Positions 45,386 through 53,427 of a stretch of 54,585 bases of DNA are shown piece after piece. The translations under genes were made by a program, and so were the position numbers. Under the pieces are notes generated by a model. That model did not search any database. It was given only the letters and a program-made list of their open reading frames with translations, and had not been told where the DNA came from. This DNA is from Pseudotamlana agarivorans (GTDB taxonomy: Bacteria > Bacteroidota > Bacteroidia > Flavobacteriales > Flavobacteriaceae): assembly GCF_001642835.1 (NCBI RefSeq), contig NZ_LXEI01000021.1:1-54585 (forward strand), written 5' to 3'. Within the stretch, counting starts at the first letter, position 1. Each line of letters begins with the position of its first letter.

Positions 45386-47380
45386 TTAATTATAAAATTG
45401 AATAATATCTTGTATCCAAAGAGGACTTGATTCCGGATCTAACTTTAAATATTCTTGACAAATTTCATCTTTTTTTGAATCGAAAAACTCATGTATAGAT
45501 TCAGTATCCCGATTGAAATTTCTATTAAGACTAGCTAGCTTCAATATTGAATTGGTACCACGGATAAAACTAAAGATTGATTCTTCTTCATAAGCATAAT
45601 TAGAAAATATTTGTTGCACTGTTTCAGAAGAATTATTTGAAGAAATTACGGTTGGGTTATTATTTATTACAATTTCTAACGCAGAATAAAATCTTCTTGG
45701 GTTTAAAACTTCTTCAAATTCTGTTTCTGTGTTCAAAGTATCTCCAATTCTAACTAGTTTAATACTATTTGTATCATGATCGAGTTGTATCCTTCTAAAG
45801 CAGAGTTTTTTATTTTTTGTTTCCGAATTTACTTCTAGTTTAATTCCTCTTCGGTCTGTATCTATTAAACAATATATCTTTCCTTGTAAATCTTTAGCTT
45901 CTTCATTTGCTTGAATTGGTAAATAAAGATATTCGTATATTTTTTTTACTATAGTACAACCACCGACAGGTAATATTTTAACATCTAGATTGTCAGGTAA
46001 ATAATGACTTAAATAATCTTTGTCTGTTTTTCCTTCTACGATTAACCAATTTGTAGATTTACTTCTTACTGCACTAATTATAGAAGATGTTAAATCGTAA
46101 AAGCTTTTTAGATTTACATCATTTGGATGAGTCCCTCTTTCTTCAAAATAATTTGCCAATTCAAAAACTTCAATGTTCACATTTGTAGTAGGAGATTTTT
46201 GAACATGATAAAGACGCCCTTTATTTAATACCGGTAATCCTCCATACCAATGAGTAGTGACAAATAACTGGGTGTTAAATTTGTTAGCTATTTCTTCTAT
46301 CCGTTCATATTGTTCATAGCACATTGAAATATGTAAAGAGGTTTCAGGTTCATCTATGCCGATAATCACCTCATGGTCCGTCTCGTGTTCTTGAGAAATA
46401 AAAGCATAGGTAATATCAATTAATGCCTTTTTACGTTCTCCAGCACTTAAGTCTTGTATGTCTTTTTCATCCTTTTGAAGTCTCCTTTTTGAGAAATAAA
46501 CATCTATAATTACCTCTGTAAAGTCTTTAACATTTACTTTTTTGGTTCTTTGTTCTCTATTAAAATGATAACTTGAGTCAATGGTTTGAACTGCTGCCTC
46601 AACTTCTTCTACGTATTCCTGAATTTTTTCGTTGATATAGTTAATGATAGCGACATTTCTAGTAGTTCTTCTTTGCGCACCTAAACCTGGTAATTCCAGA
46701 GTTTTATTAAGAGTACTTTTAATATCATCCTTAAGTTCTTTATTGGTTAAAGACTGAATGCCATTTTCTTCAATTCTCAAGAAATCGCTAATCGACATAT
46801 CAACGGGGATATAAATAAAACGATAGTAATCTTTTATTTGTCCACATAAGGAATTGTGTTTTGATATAAAAGCACTTTCATCTATGGCTAATTCAGTTGT
46901 TATATGATTTTGAATTTTAGATTTAATCGTTCCTTGAACCGTTTCTTTATTATTAGGATTACTACTAAAAACAAATAAAAAATATTCATCTGATGAAAAA
47001 TTGTTTTTCAAATTTTCTCTAAGAGAAATAAATTTTTCAAGCTCTGGGGTGCTTGCATAGAGTGAGGTAAAGTCTAAATTCCAAATTGCTAAACTCAAAC
47101 TGTTTGCAAATTCAAATTTATCACCAGTAAACTCTGTAAATAGTTTTGATTTTTTAATCAAAAAAACAGGAGCAACACTAGAGTCTCTAATCCTTGCCCC
47201 CGAATGTATAATGAAATCTCTATCATTAAAAAATGAATCTAGCCCTTCTAAAATAGAACTTTTACCTGAGCCGTTATTGCCTATAAATAAGTTTAGTTTG
47301 TTGTCTTCTTTTTCTAAAAAGGGTATAAAATTAATACCATTATAAATTTTAAAATTCCTAAGAAATAATCCTGCTACCAT
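45386..47380 (-). CDS. OLD-like AAA/TOPRIM protein inserted in the restriction operon
   Basis: 664 aa. ABC-type ATPase: Walker A 'IGNNGSGKSS' near residue 35, signature-like 'LSAGERKK' near 311, Walker B 'IGIDEPETSLH' near 340, 'VTTHWYG' switch His after it. From ~445 a TOPRIM-like fold: 'IVEGKTDKDYL' (Glu), 'LPVGGC', 'LIDTDRRG' (D-x-D). This combination defines OLD-family nucleases. It starts 1 base after hsdM and ends 4 bases before hsdS, a restriction-linked (Rlo-type) position known from Campylobacter loci. It may act as a second defence layer. Confidence 0.82.
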   Translation of the reverse strand: MVAGLFLRNFKIYNGINFIPFLEKEDNKLNLFIGNNGSGKSSILEGLDSFFNDRDFIIHSGARIRDSSVAPVFLIKKSKLFTEFTGDKFEFANSLSLAIWNLDFTSLYASTPELEKFISLRENLKNNFSSDEYFLFVFSSNPNNKETVQGTIKSKIQNHITTELAIDESAFISKHNSLCGQIKDYYRFIYIPVDMSISDFLRIEENGIQSLTNKELKDDIKSTLNKTLELPGLGAQRRTTRNVAIINYINEKIQEYVEEVEAAVQTIDSSYHFNREQRTKKVNVKDFTEVIIDVYFSKRRLQKDEKDIQDLSAGERKKALIDITYAFISQEHETDHEVIIGIDEPETSLHISMCYEQYERIEEIANKFNTQLFVTTHWYGGLPVLNKGRLYHVQKSPTTNVNIEVFELANYFEERGTHPNDVNLKSFYDLTSSIISAVRSKSTNWLIVEGKTDKDYLSHYLPDNLDVKILPVGGCTIVKKIYEYLYLPIQANEEAKDLQGKIYCLIDTDRRGIKLEVNSETKNKKLCFRRIQLDHDTNSIKLVRIGDTLNTETEFEEVLNPRRFYSALEIVINNNPTVISSNNSSETVQQIFSNYAYEEESIFSFIRGTNSILKLASLNRNFNRDTESIHEFFDSKKDEICQEYLKLDPESSPLWIQDIIQFYN

Positions 47381-47381
47381 T

Positions 47382-48992
47382 TTAAAATTTTTTAAAATTC
47401 TCTAAAATTTGTACTTGTAACTTATTGCCATTTTCAAACTGCCCTTGCAACTGAGTTTTTAAGGCTTCCATTTTTTCTTCAAAGGGGATACCGTTGTCTT
47501 CAATGGCTTCACTACCAACGTAAATACCAGGAGTCAGTTTGTAATCTTGTTTTTTAACTTCATCCAAAGTACCTGCATAGCAGTAGCCATCTATGTTTTC
47601 ATAGCTAACAGATTGCGCTGTCTCCTTAGAAGGAACATTGCGCCAAGCATGATAGGTTTCGGCAACTTTGTTAACATCTTCATCGGTTAATACGCGCAGC
47701 TTACGGCTTTCCATGGTGCCCATCTTAGAAGTATCTATAAACAGAATTTCATTGCTACGCTCTCTGTGTATGCCATCTTTACCATCTCTGTTTTTACTTA
47801 AAATAAAAATACAGGCTGGAATACCAGTTGTTAAGAACAACTTGTCTGGGAGGCGCACTATACAATCTACCATGCTGTTGTCTACCATATATTGGCGTAC
47901 ATTTTTTTCGCCTTTATTGTTCGATGTCATGGCACCATTTGCCATAACCACACTTGCTGTACCTTTGTCGCTTAAATGGCTCCAAAACGTTTGCATCCAC
48001 ATATAATTGGCATTACCATCGGTAGTGAACTCTTCTCTAGGACCAAATAATCGTGGGTCATTTTCAGGTAAATCTTCGGGATGCCACTGGCTTACATTAA
48101 ACGGCGGATTCACTATAATGAAATCAGCTTTTAGGTCCGGGAACTTATCTTGCAGTAAAGAGTCTCCCAAACGGACATCGAAAGATAAATCACGTAAAGC
48201 AAGATTCATTTTACATAAACGAAGTGTACCATCATAGCGTTCCTGTCCGTAGATTGAAATATTCTTTTTGTCTCCATTATGAGCCTTCAGGAATTTTAAG
48301 GACTGAACAAACATTCCTCCCGAACCACAGGCGGCATCAAATATTTTGCCTTCGTAAGGCTCTATCATTTCGACTAACAAGCGTACTATACTCCCTGGAG
48401 TAAAGAATTGCCCCGCACCAGAACCCTCGGCGATGGCAAACTTACCAATGTAGTATTCGTACACCCGACCTAAAATATCACTGTCTGGGTTTTCCTTTTC
48501 TGAAAGTTTGGGATTAGCCAATAAGTTTATTAAACCAGCAACCTGCTTCGCTGTTAGCTGGCTTTTAACAAATATTCTTGGGAGAATCCCTTTTAAGTCT
48601 GGCCTGTATGTTGCTAGAGTATCATCTAATAATTGGAAGGCATCGTCAACCAGAACTTTAATATTGTCCTGCTCAGCATTATCCTGTAGAAATTGCCAGG
48701 TTGCTTTTTTAGGAATGATGTAGGTGTTCTTAGAAAGGTATTCGTCTGAGTCTTCTAAAACATAGCGTTGTTCGTCAGTATCTTGAGTGTAGTAATCCGA
48801 TTTAGGATCATTAAGCATCAAAGTTAACGTGTCACGTCTTAATTCATAGCGCTCAGAGATATGCTTTAGGAATATAAGTGGTAAAATGAAATCTTTGTAC
48901 TGGTTTTCAGCAACGGCTCCGCGTAGTTCATTTGCAGCCTTCCATAATTCCTGTTCGAAATTTATATCGGCTTTCGTTGTTTTTTTAGTCAT
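47382..48992 (-). CDS. hsdM: Type I DNA methyltransferase M subunit
   Basis: 536 aa from the ATG at 48992; an in-frame TTG at 49019 would add nine residues (MGRNRHYLK) and is not preferred. N-terminal HsdM_N helical domain ('FEQELWKAANELRGAVAENQYKDFILPL'), SAM motif 'FDAACGSGGMF' near 220, and the adenine N6 motif 'NPPF' near 295. First gene of the operon. Confidence 0.95.
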   Translation of the reverse strand: MTKKTTKADINFEQELWKAANELRGAVAENQYKDFILPLIFLKHISERYELRRDTLTLMLNDPKSDYYTQDTDEQRYVLEDSDEYLSKNTYIIPKKATWQFLQDNAEQDNIKVLVDDAFQLLDDTLATYRPDLKGILPRIFVKSQLTAKQVAGLINLLANPKLSEKENPDSDILGRVYEYYIGKFAIAEGSGAGQFFTPGSIVRLLVEMIEPYEGKIFDAACGSGGMFVQSLKFLKAHNGDKKNISIYGQERYDGTLRLCKMNLALRDLSFDVRLGDSLLQDKFPDLKADFIIVNPPFNVSQWHPEDLPENDPRLFGPREEFTTDGNANYMWMQTFWSHLSDKGTASVVMANGAMTSNNKGEKNVRQYMVDNSMVDCIVRLPDKLFLTTGIPACIFILSKNRDGKDGIHRERSNEILFIDTSKMGTMESRKLRVLTDEDVNKVAETYHAWRNVPSKETAQSVSYENIDGYCYAGTLDEVKKQDYKLTPGIYVGSEAIEDNGIPFEEKMEALKTQLQGQFENGNKLQVQILENFKKF

Positions 48993-49033
48993 TTTGAGGT
49001 AATGTCTGTTTCTTCCCAATAAGGGGGTATTTT

Positions 49034-49048
49034 AGTTTTCTGAAAACT
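49034..49048. promoter_or_regulatory. 15-base palindrome in the hsdM upstream region
   Basis: AGTTTTC-T-GAAAACT, 7+1+7 perfect, 42-56 bases before the hsdM ATG. It could be an operator or a small leader hairpin. The stretch on to 49410 shows no gene or clear promoter. Confidence 0.4.
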
Positions 49049-49410
49049 TTAGTGGCTTAATCTTAAAGAAAGCTTAAAATTAAAAAAGTAAATGAAAGTA
49101 GTACTACAATGAATAGTAATTCTTATGATGAAAATTTGAATATGGCTTTATTCCTTTAAGTTTATCTGTTTTTGAAAATCTATAATTCAAAATACCTTTT
49201 AGCCATCCATCCAGAACATAGGAATAACATTAAACTCAAGAAATGGCAATTTCCTATATATGTTTTTTCTACTTTGTTAGATAAAATGGGGATAAAGCAA
49301 ATTTTGAACGAAAACTTAGGTATGTCATAAGTCTTCCAAAAATATACTTTTTGGGATATAGAAGTAAAAATTTTAAGGAAGTATGTATTGTTGGAGAAAA
49401 TTAACCTTAA
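49049..49410. other. Gene-free AT-rich stretch upstream of hsdM
   Basis: 362 bases, no ORF above about 20 codons worth reporting and no strong hairpin. It must hold the promoter of the restriction operon, but no unambiguous TTTG/TAnnTTTG pair was picked. Confidence 0.4.
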
Positions 49411-49542
49411 TCATTCTTTTTTAGGAGGAGGATCTGGTGGAGACTGATAGCGTGGCATACTATTATTACTTTTGGGATTGGGAGTGCTGTTCGGATTGTT
49501 TGTTGGTTTTCCTTGAGGTGTATTATTTGATTGTTTAGCCAT
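49411..49542 (-). CDS. 43-aa Pro/Asn-rich protein, third gene of the SLATT cluster
   Basis: ATG at 49542 to TGA at 49411. The product begins MAKQSNNTPQGKPTNNPN, ends SPPDPPPKKE, and is disordered in composition. It starts 4 bases after the stop of the two-TM protein gene. Its 'NNTPQGKPTN' wording resembles 'NKNTPGNTPS' in the first protein of the cluster, also 43 aa when its second Met is used. The tight spacing is the main argument that it is real. Confidence 0.55.
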   Translation of the reverse strand: MAKQSNNTPQGKPTNNPNSTPNPKSNNSMPRYQSPPDPPPKKE

Positions 49543-49546
49543 AATT

Positions 49547-50038
49547 TTAGATGTTAAATACTTGTTCAAAGTATTCGTCTGTATTTTTTTTACATTTTTT
49601 TACAATTCTTTTGGGTTTACTTCTGATTGTTTCTGCTATAATGGGATTAATATTGGTTTCAAGTTTTTTTAGTTTAAAGAAAATGTTTGTTGCTTGCTCC
49701 TCTGTTACTCTATTTGATTCGAAGTCATACCATAATTTTTCAATTTTGTTGTAATATTCGGTATAAAATTTATGAATGTCGTCTAAGTTTTTTAATTGTT
49801 TTTCATTCATAATTAAATGAGGTTGTAATAACCTTAATAATGAGACTCCGGTAATTAAAATACAAGCAATTAAAGGTAGGTTTTCCCATATTTTCCACCC
49901 CATTATTCCTGCTGATGAAAAAGCAAGAATTCCAATATTGAAAATCCTTAAAATAAACCTTTGTCGGTCAGAATATTTAGAAGCAAATTCTATATTATGT
50001 TTAGATTGAGTTAATTCTGCCCAAATTCTGTTTCTCAT
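49547..50038 (-). CDS. SLATT-like two-transmembrane protein
   Basis: 163 aa. An N-terminal helix (WAELTQSKHNIEFASKYSDRQRF) leads into two hydrophobic segments (FNIGILAFSSAGIMGW and LPLIACILITGVSLLRLL), followed by a long charged helical tail rich in Lys. This is the layout of SLATT-domain proteins, which are predicted pore-forming effectors of nucleotide-signalling (SMODS) or reverse-transcriptase defence systems. No SMODS or SLOG partner is adjacent. Small genes lie 9 bases before and 4 bases after it. Confidence 0.65.
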   Translation of the reverse strand: MRNRIWAELTQSKHNIEFASKYSDRQRFILRIFNIGILAFSSAGIMGWKIWENLPLIACILITGVSLLRLLQPHLIMNEKQLKNLDDIHKFYTEYYNKIEKLWYDFESNRVTEEQATNIFFKLKKLETNINPIIAETIRSKPKRIVKKCKKNTDEYFEQVFNI

Positions 50039-50047
50039 CTTTTCTGG

Positions 50048-50263
50048 TTAGTCTCCCTTTTTATGTTTATGTGGTTTCAAGGACGGTGTATTACCAGGAG
50101 TGTTTTTATTATCTCTTTGACGTCTGTCTGGTTTTCCTGTTGATTTTGCTGTTCTTTTTGGTCCAGGTTTTATTCCCATATTTTTAATATTTTGGTGGTT
50201 ATAAAAATGATTTATTGCAATTTCGTTAATTTTGGTGATATTTAGGTTTAAACTTTTTAACAT
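50048..50263 (-). CDS. Small basic protein, first gene of the SLATT cluster
   Basis: 71 aa from 50263, or 43 aa from the internal ATG at 50179, which I favour because the conserved-looking part begins there (MGIKPGPKRTAKSTGKPDRR). The shorter product is very basic and ends KPHKHKKGD. It could bind nucleic acid or the cytosolic tail of the next protein; no family is recognised. Confidence 0.55.
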   Translation of the reverse strand: MLKSLNLNITKINEIAINHFYNHQNIKNMGIKPGPKRTAKSTGKPDRRQRDNKNTPGNTPSLKPHKHKKGD

Positions 50264-50372
50264 ATTGATTTGTAGATATTAATAAGTTTTATTGACTTTG
50301 GTCTAATATCAAATAGTCGATATTCTATTATGTTGGCTAGCCTAAATATAGATTTTAAGACAAAGGATGGAT

Positions 50373-50409
50373 TTTGAGATTACATGTACATATTAGATTA
50401 TTATGTTTG
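50373..50409 (+). promoter_or_regulatory. Candidate promoter of the H1-like gene
   Basis: TTTG (50373-50376), a long 25-base spacer, TATGTTTG (50402-50409); start predicted ~50415, 44 bases before the ATG. Confidence 0.4.
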
Positions 50410-50458
50410 TTTTATTATATTTTAGCGACTTTTTATTAATTAAAACCATGAATTTATT

Positions 50459-50635
50459 ATGAAAGAACTTGTAGAACAAATCAATGCCCAATTCGAGGCA
50501 TTCGCTAAAGACGCTAATGCTCAGTTAGAAAGTGGAAATAAAGCTGCGGGAACCAGAGCTCGTAAAGCCACTTTAGAAATGACTAAGCTTATGAAAGAAT
50601 TTCGTAAGGTATCTTTAGAGGAGTCCAAAAAATAA
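50459..50635 (+). CDS. Histone H1-like DNA-binding protein (Bacteroidetes Hc1-type)
   Basis: 58 aa: starts MKELVEQINAQFEAFAKDAN, then 'NKAAGTRARKATLEMTKLMKEFRKVS'. This is the small histone H1-like family of Bacteroidetes, mostly helical with a basic centre, thought to compact or coat DNA. ATG at 50459; an overlapping ATG at 50449 stops after four codons. It ends at a clear terminator. Confidence 0.9.
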   Translation: MKELVEQINAQFEAFAKDANAQLESGNKAAGTRARKATLEMTKLMKEFRKVSLEESKK

Positions 50636-50662
50636 GGATTTTGTATATTAAAGAATTATAGC

Positions 50663-50690
50663 ATCCCTTCAAGTTATTGAGGGGATTTTT
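50663..50690 (+). terminator. Terminator of the H1-like gene
   Basis: 10-bp stem ATCCCTTCAA/TTGAGGGGAT (one G-U) with a GTTA loop, followed by TTTTATTT. Confidence 0.8.
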
Positions 50691-50718
50691 ATTTGGGAGT
50701 GACGCCACTTGCATTTTT
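50691..50718. repeat. Partial repeat copy C
   Basis: 28 bases from ATTTGGG to CATTTTT match 24 of 28 positions of 52599-52626 (the start of repeat copy B). Only the 5' part is kept; the paired arm that would follow is degenerate (GGGGTAGC). The two stretches flank the Kelch gene. The rest of 50719-50949 contains no gene. Confidence 0.55.
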
Positions 50719-50949
50719 GTTGGGGTAGCAAGAATATTAATTTTTTAAACAAAAGAAATAATTGGTAAGAATAACTTGAGTAAATTTAGAACAAAACTAG
50801 ACATAATTTATTCTTTGAAGTAAAAAGAGAATTGTTAAAAATTTAGAATTGAGAATTTGAGTAATATAGTTAATTGTTTTTTTCTCAATATTGACGGCTT
50901 GGAAATTTGGCGCTCTGGGTATGTATGGTAATAACTGAATTAATTTTTT

Positions 50950-52305
50950 ATGAAAATAGTTTTATTTCTTGTTTGTCTTACAAGTTGGAGCCAACTTTTT
51001 TCTCAAACTGTAAGTGGGAAAATAGTTGATCAAAACAATGAACCTTTAGAGAATGTAAATGTTTATTTTAAAAAATATCATACCGGTACGGTTTCAGATA
51101 GGAATGGTTTTTTTTCCTTAAAAACACATGAATTATTAAAGGAGAATGATACAATCCATTTTTCATTATTAGGATATTCTACAACAAGTATTGCTTTGTT
51201 AGATTTTAATTTTAGAGAAAATTTCGTTGTCCTTACCGAAAAAACAGAAGCGTTAAATGAAGTTATAATAGAGCGATACGGTAAATTAAAAGACAAATTA
51301 AAATTCACAAAACTTACAAGTATGCACCATGCTGTTTTTGGATTTGGGTCTATTATTAAAAATAACAAAGTTTATATTCTGGGAGGGAATGAATTAGTTC
51401 AAACAGATGTAGGGAAAAAAGCAGTTATAATGTCCAATGGTTTAATAAGCGGTTTGCAAGATTTCGCAAAATTAACAAAAAGATATGCTGAAAAATCAAC
51501 CCATGGATTTAGTGATAAATTGCAAGTTTATGATTTTAAAACTGAAAGATGGTTAGAAAATAAGATAGAATTGAATAATCGTGCTTATCATAATTTGAAT
51601 TATTATGACGGGAGTTTATATGCCATAGGAGGTAAACAAATGTCAACCAATGGTATATTTGAGTCTCTTAATAATAAGGTTGAATCTATAAATATAGATT
51701 CTTTGGTTGTTAGAATCGATAAAACAAACCCACATCAATCAGTAAATTTTACTTCAGCTGTGTATAATAATTATCTAATTGTGTTAGGTGGTTCTTATAA
51801 AAAGAATGCTACTGCTCCTATTAGCTATATAGATAAAGTTCATATTTATAATTTTAAAACAGGACTTTGGTATGAATTAACAGAAATGCTTAACCCAAAA
51901 GAGGTTAGTGGGACTCTGTTAGGAGATAAAATTTACTTATTTGGAGGATATAAAGACAAAGTACTTTCAGATATTGAAGTATTCAATTTGATTGATGGCT
52001 CATGGAAAACTATAGGCAATTTACCAATACCCATGAAACGACCAGCACTTGCGGTAAAAGGAAATGACGTCTACATTTATGAGAGAGGTAATATGTTAGT
52101 TTTTGATACTAGAACAAAAGATATATCTAAATTTCATATCAATTTACAGCTAAAAGAGGCCAGTTTGCATTTTTATAATGATGCACTTTATATCGTAGGT
52201 GGTTATGAAGAAACCATTTATTCAAAAAAAGCATCCCCCAATATTTATGAAATAAAGTTGAGTGATTTTTTTAAAACAAAGTATACAGTTCAAAAGTTGG
52301 ATTAA
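50950..52305 (+). CDS. Secreted Kelch-repeat protein with carboxypeptidase-regulatory-like domain
   Basis: 451 aa. Signal peptide ~1-18 (SWSQLFS-Q). Residues ~20-110: CarboxypepD_reg-like domain ('VSGKIVDQNNEPLENVNVYF ... GTVSDRNGFFSL') with 'ALNEVIIE' at its end, as before TonB-dependent plugs. Residues ~125-440: at least five Kelch blades ('VYILGGNEL', 'LYAIGGKQM', 'LIVLGGSYKK', 'IYLFGGYKDK', 'LYIVGGYEE'), a beta-propeller. No T9SS tail. Probably periplasmic or surface protein binding; partner unknown. Confidence 0.85.
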   Translation: MKIVLFLVCLTSWSQLFSQTVSGKIVDQNNEPLENVNVYFKKYHTGTVSDRNGFFSLKTHELLKENDTIHFSLLGYSTTSIALLDFNFRENFVVLTEKTEALNEVIIERYGKLKDKLKFTKLTSMHHAVFGFGSIIKNNKVYILGGNELVQTDVGKKAVIMSNGLISGLQDFAKLTKRYAEKSTHGFSDKLQVYDFKTERWLENKIELNNRAYHNLNYYDGSLYAIGGKQMSTNGIFESLNNKVESINIDSLVVRIDKTNPHQSVNFTSAVYNNYLIVLGGSYKKNATAPISYIDKVHIYNFKTGLWYELTEMLNPKEVSGTLLGDKIYLFGGYKDKVLSDIEVFNLIDGSWKTIGNLPIPMKRPALAVKGNDVYIYERGNMLVFDTRTKDISKFHINLQLKEASLHFYNDALYIVGGYEETIYSKKASPNIYEIKLSDFFKTKYTVQKLD

Positions 52306-52602
52306 TAACCTTGTGATTTTTTTAAAGATTTTATGCAAAAGCCTTTTACTTAGTGTATAAAATCATAATAGTAATTTTGAATAGGGTGTATCATTCTAGT
52401 GCTATATTATTTTTAGAAGGAGTATTTTTTAAGAAAGATAAGGCTTTTCATAAAGTAAATCTTATGGGGTTTAAATGGCTATTAAGTGAAGTATTAGTTT
52501 GAATTATTTATGCATAGGAGAACGCTTAGGTTTGTTAAGTAAAATTTGTCGTTATTAAAAATGAGTCATGAATAATTATTATATAGAGCATTTGTTACAT
52601 TT

Positions 52603-52713
52603 GGGCATGACACCACTTACATTTTTAAATGTAAAATGTAAGTGGGTCGGGTCATCCACTATATCTTATGTGATTTTTATGAATCACAAAAGGATGCCGC
52701 TGCTACCCCTTAT
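52603..52713. repeat. Intergenic palindromic repeat, copy B
   Basis: Begins GGGCATGACA, then a perfect 13-bp hairpin (52612-52624 CCACTTACATTTT with 52632-52644 AAAATGTAAGTGG), then GTCGGG, TATATCTTA, a perfect 7-bp hairpin TGTGATT/AATCACA, AAAAGGATGCC, and ends CTTATGC. The order of parts equals copy A at 26477. The 118-codon ORF across it (52568-52924) is considered spurious. The rest of 52306-52974 shows no gene; a TTTCGACAAGCTCC repeat word lies at 52757. Confidence 0.7.
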
Positions 52714-52974
52714 GCAAGGTATTATTAATAGTTCATTTCAGGACATTTCCCTGCATTTCGACAAGCTCCATTTCGGAAAAAGCACTTCAAGATACCCTCT
52801 TGGACACAGACTTAAAACCAAAAAAGCGATAATATTCCTAAGTTTTTTTGATTTTAAACCAGAGTCCGCTGCCACTACATCATCCACTTTAAAACTCACA
52901 AAAGAAGAAGATATTATATTTTGATTTTATCTAATAAGAAAGCCAGAAATACTATTTTCTTAACGGTCATTTCG

Positions 52975-53311
52975 GCAAAGTCTTCTCGGGACTTTGCACG
53001 CTCCGTCCTAAAAATACCATCTCTGTCAAGCATTTTAAGGGGTTTATAATGTTTGAGGCCTTTATTGGTTTTTGGTACAGCAAAAACCAGGCATAGCCAA
53101 AGGCACTTCTAATATGAATTCCCATAACACTGCAGGTTTAACTTCCTGTACACCTACGCCGTTATGGTTTTCATAAGAAGGCCTAAGGCTATAGTGGAAC
53201 TTGTAAAGACCAAGTAAATTTTATCAAAACTTAAGGTTTCTACTTCCTTGAAAATCCAAGGATTTTACCACGTCGCAGACACTCCTGAACTTTTGATAAA
53301 AGTCTTTACAA
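52975..53311. other. Densely base-paired noncoding element upstream of ssb
   Basis: Consecutive stems: GCAAAGTC/GACTTTGC (52975-52997); CCTAAAAAT/ATTTTAAGG with one mismatch (53007-53040); GGTTTTTG/CAAAAACC (53067-53088); an interrupted 27-bp hairpin 53093-53192 built of ATAGCC/GGCTAT, GGC/GCC, CTTCT/AGAAG, TATGAA/TTCATA and CCATAAC/GTTATGG; and an outer stem TTGTAAAGAC plus TTTTATCAAAA (53201-53229) with TTTTGATAAAAGTCTTTACAA (53291-53311, right arm contiguous), enclosing CCTTG/CAAGG. No ORF uses it. It may be a structured RNA or a single-strand DNA element of the mobile unit. Confidence 0.55.
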
Positions 53312-53358
53312 AACCCACCTCAAACATGGTACTCTTTTAGAGAGAAGTATACAAAGCA

Positions 53359-53398
53359 CCCCTTAAAATTCAAGTTTAATTAAAGCCAAAATAAGGGG
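53359..53398 (+). promoter_or_regulatory. Hairpin in the ssb leader
   Basis: CCCCTTA (53359-53365) pairs with TAAGGGG (53392-53398); the loop contains the palindrome TTTAATTAAA. It ends 29 bases before the ssb ATG. Confidence 0.45.
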
Positions 53399-53427
53399 CA
53401 TTTATTAACCTTTTAAATTTTTTAATC

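Noticed and set aside
52568-52924. 118-codon plus-strand ORF
   Set aside because: It runs straight through the palindromic repeat copy B and its protein has no domain, signal or codon pattern like its neighbours; an accident of a stop-poor stretch.
53093-53192. Possible integron attC site (long hairpin with extrahelical bases)
   Set aside because: No RYYYAAC/GTTRRRY core boxes at the ends, no integron integrase, and it is embedded in a longer series of hairpins.
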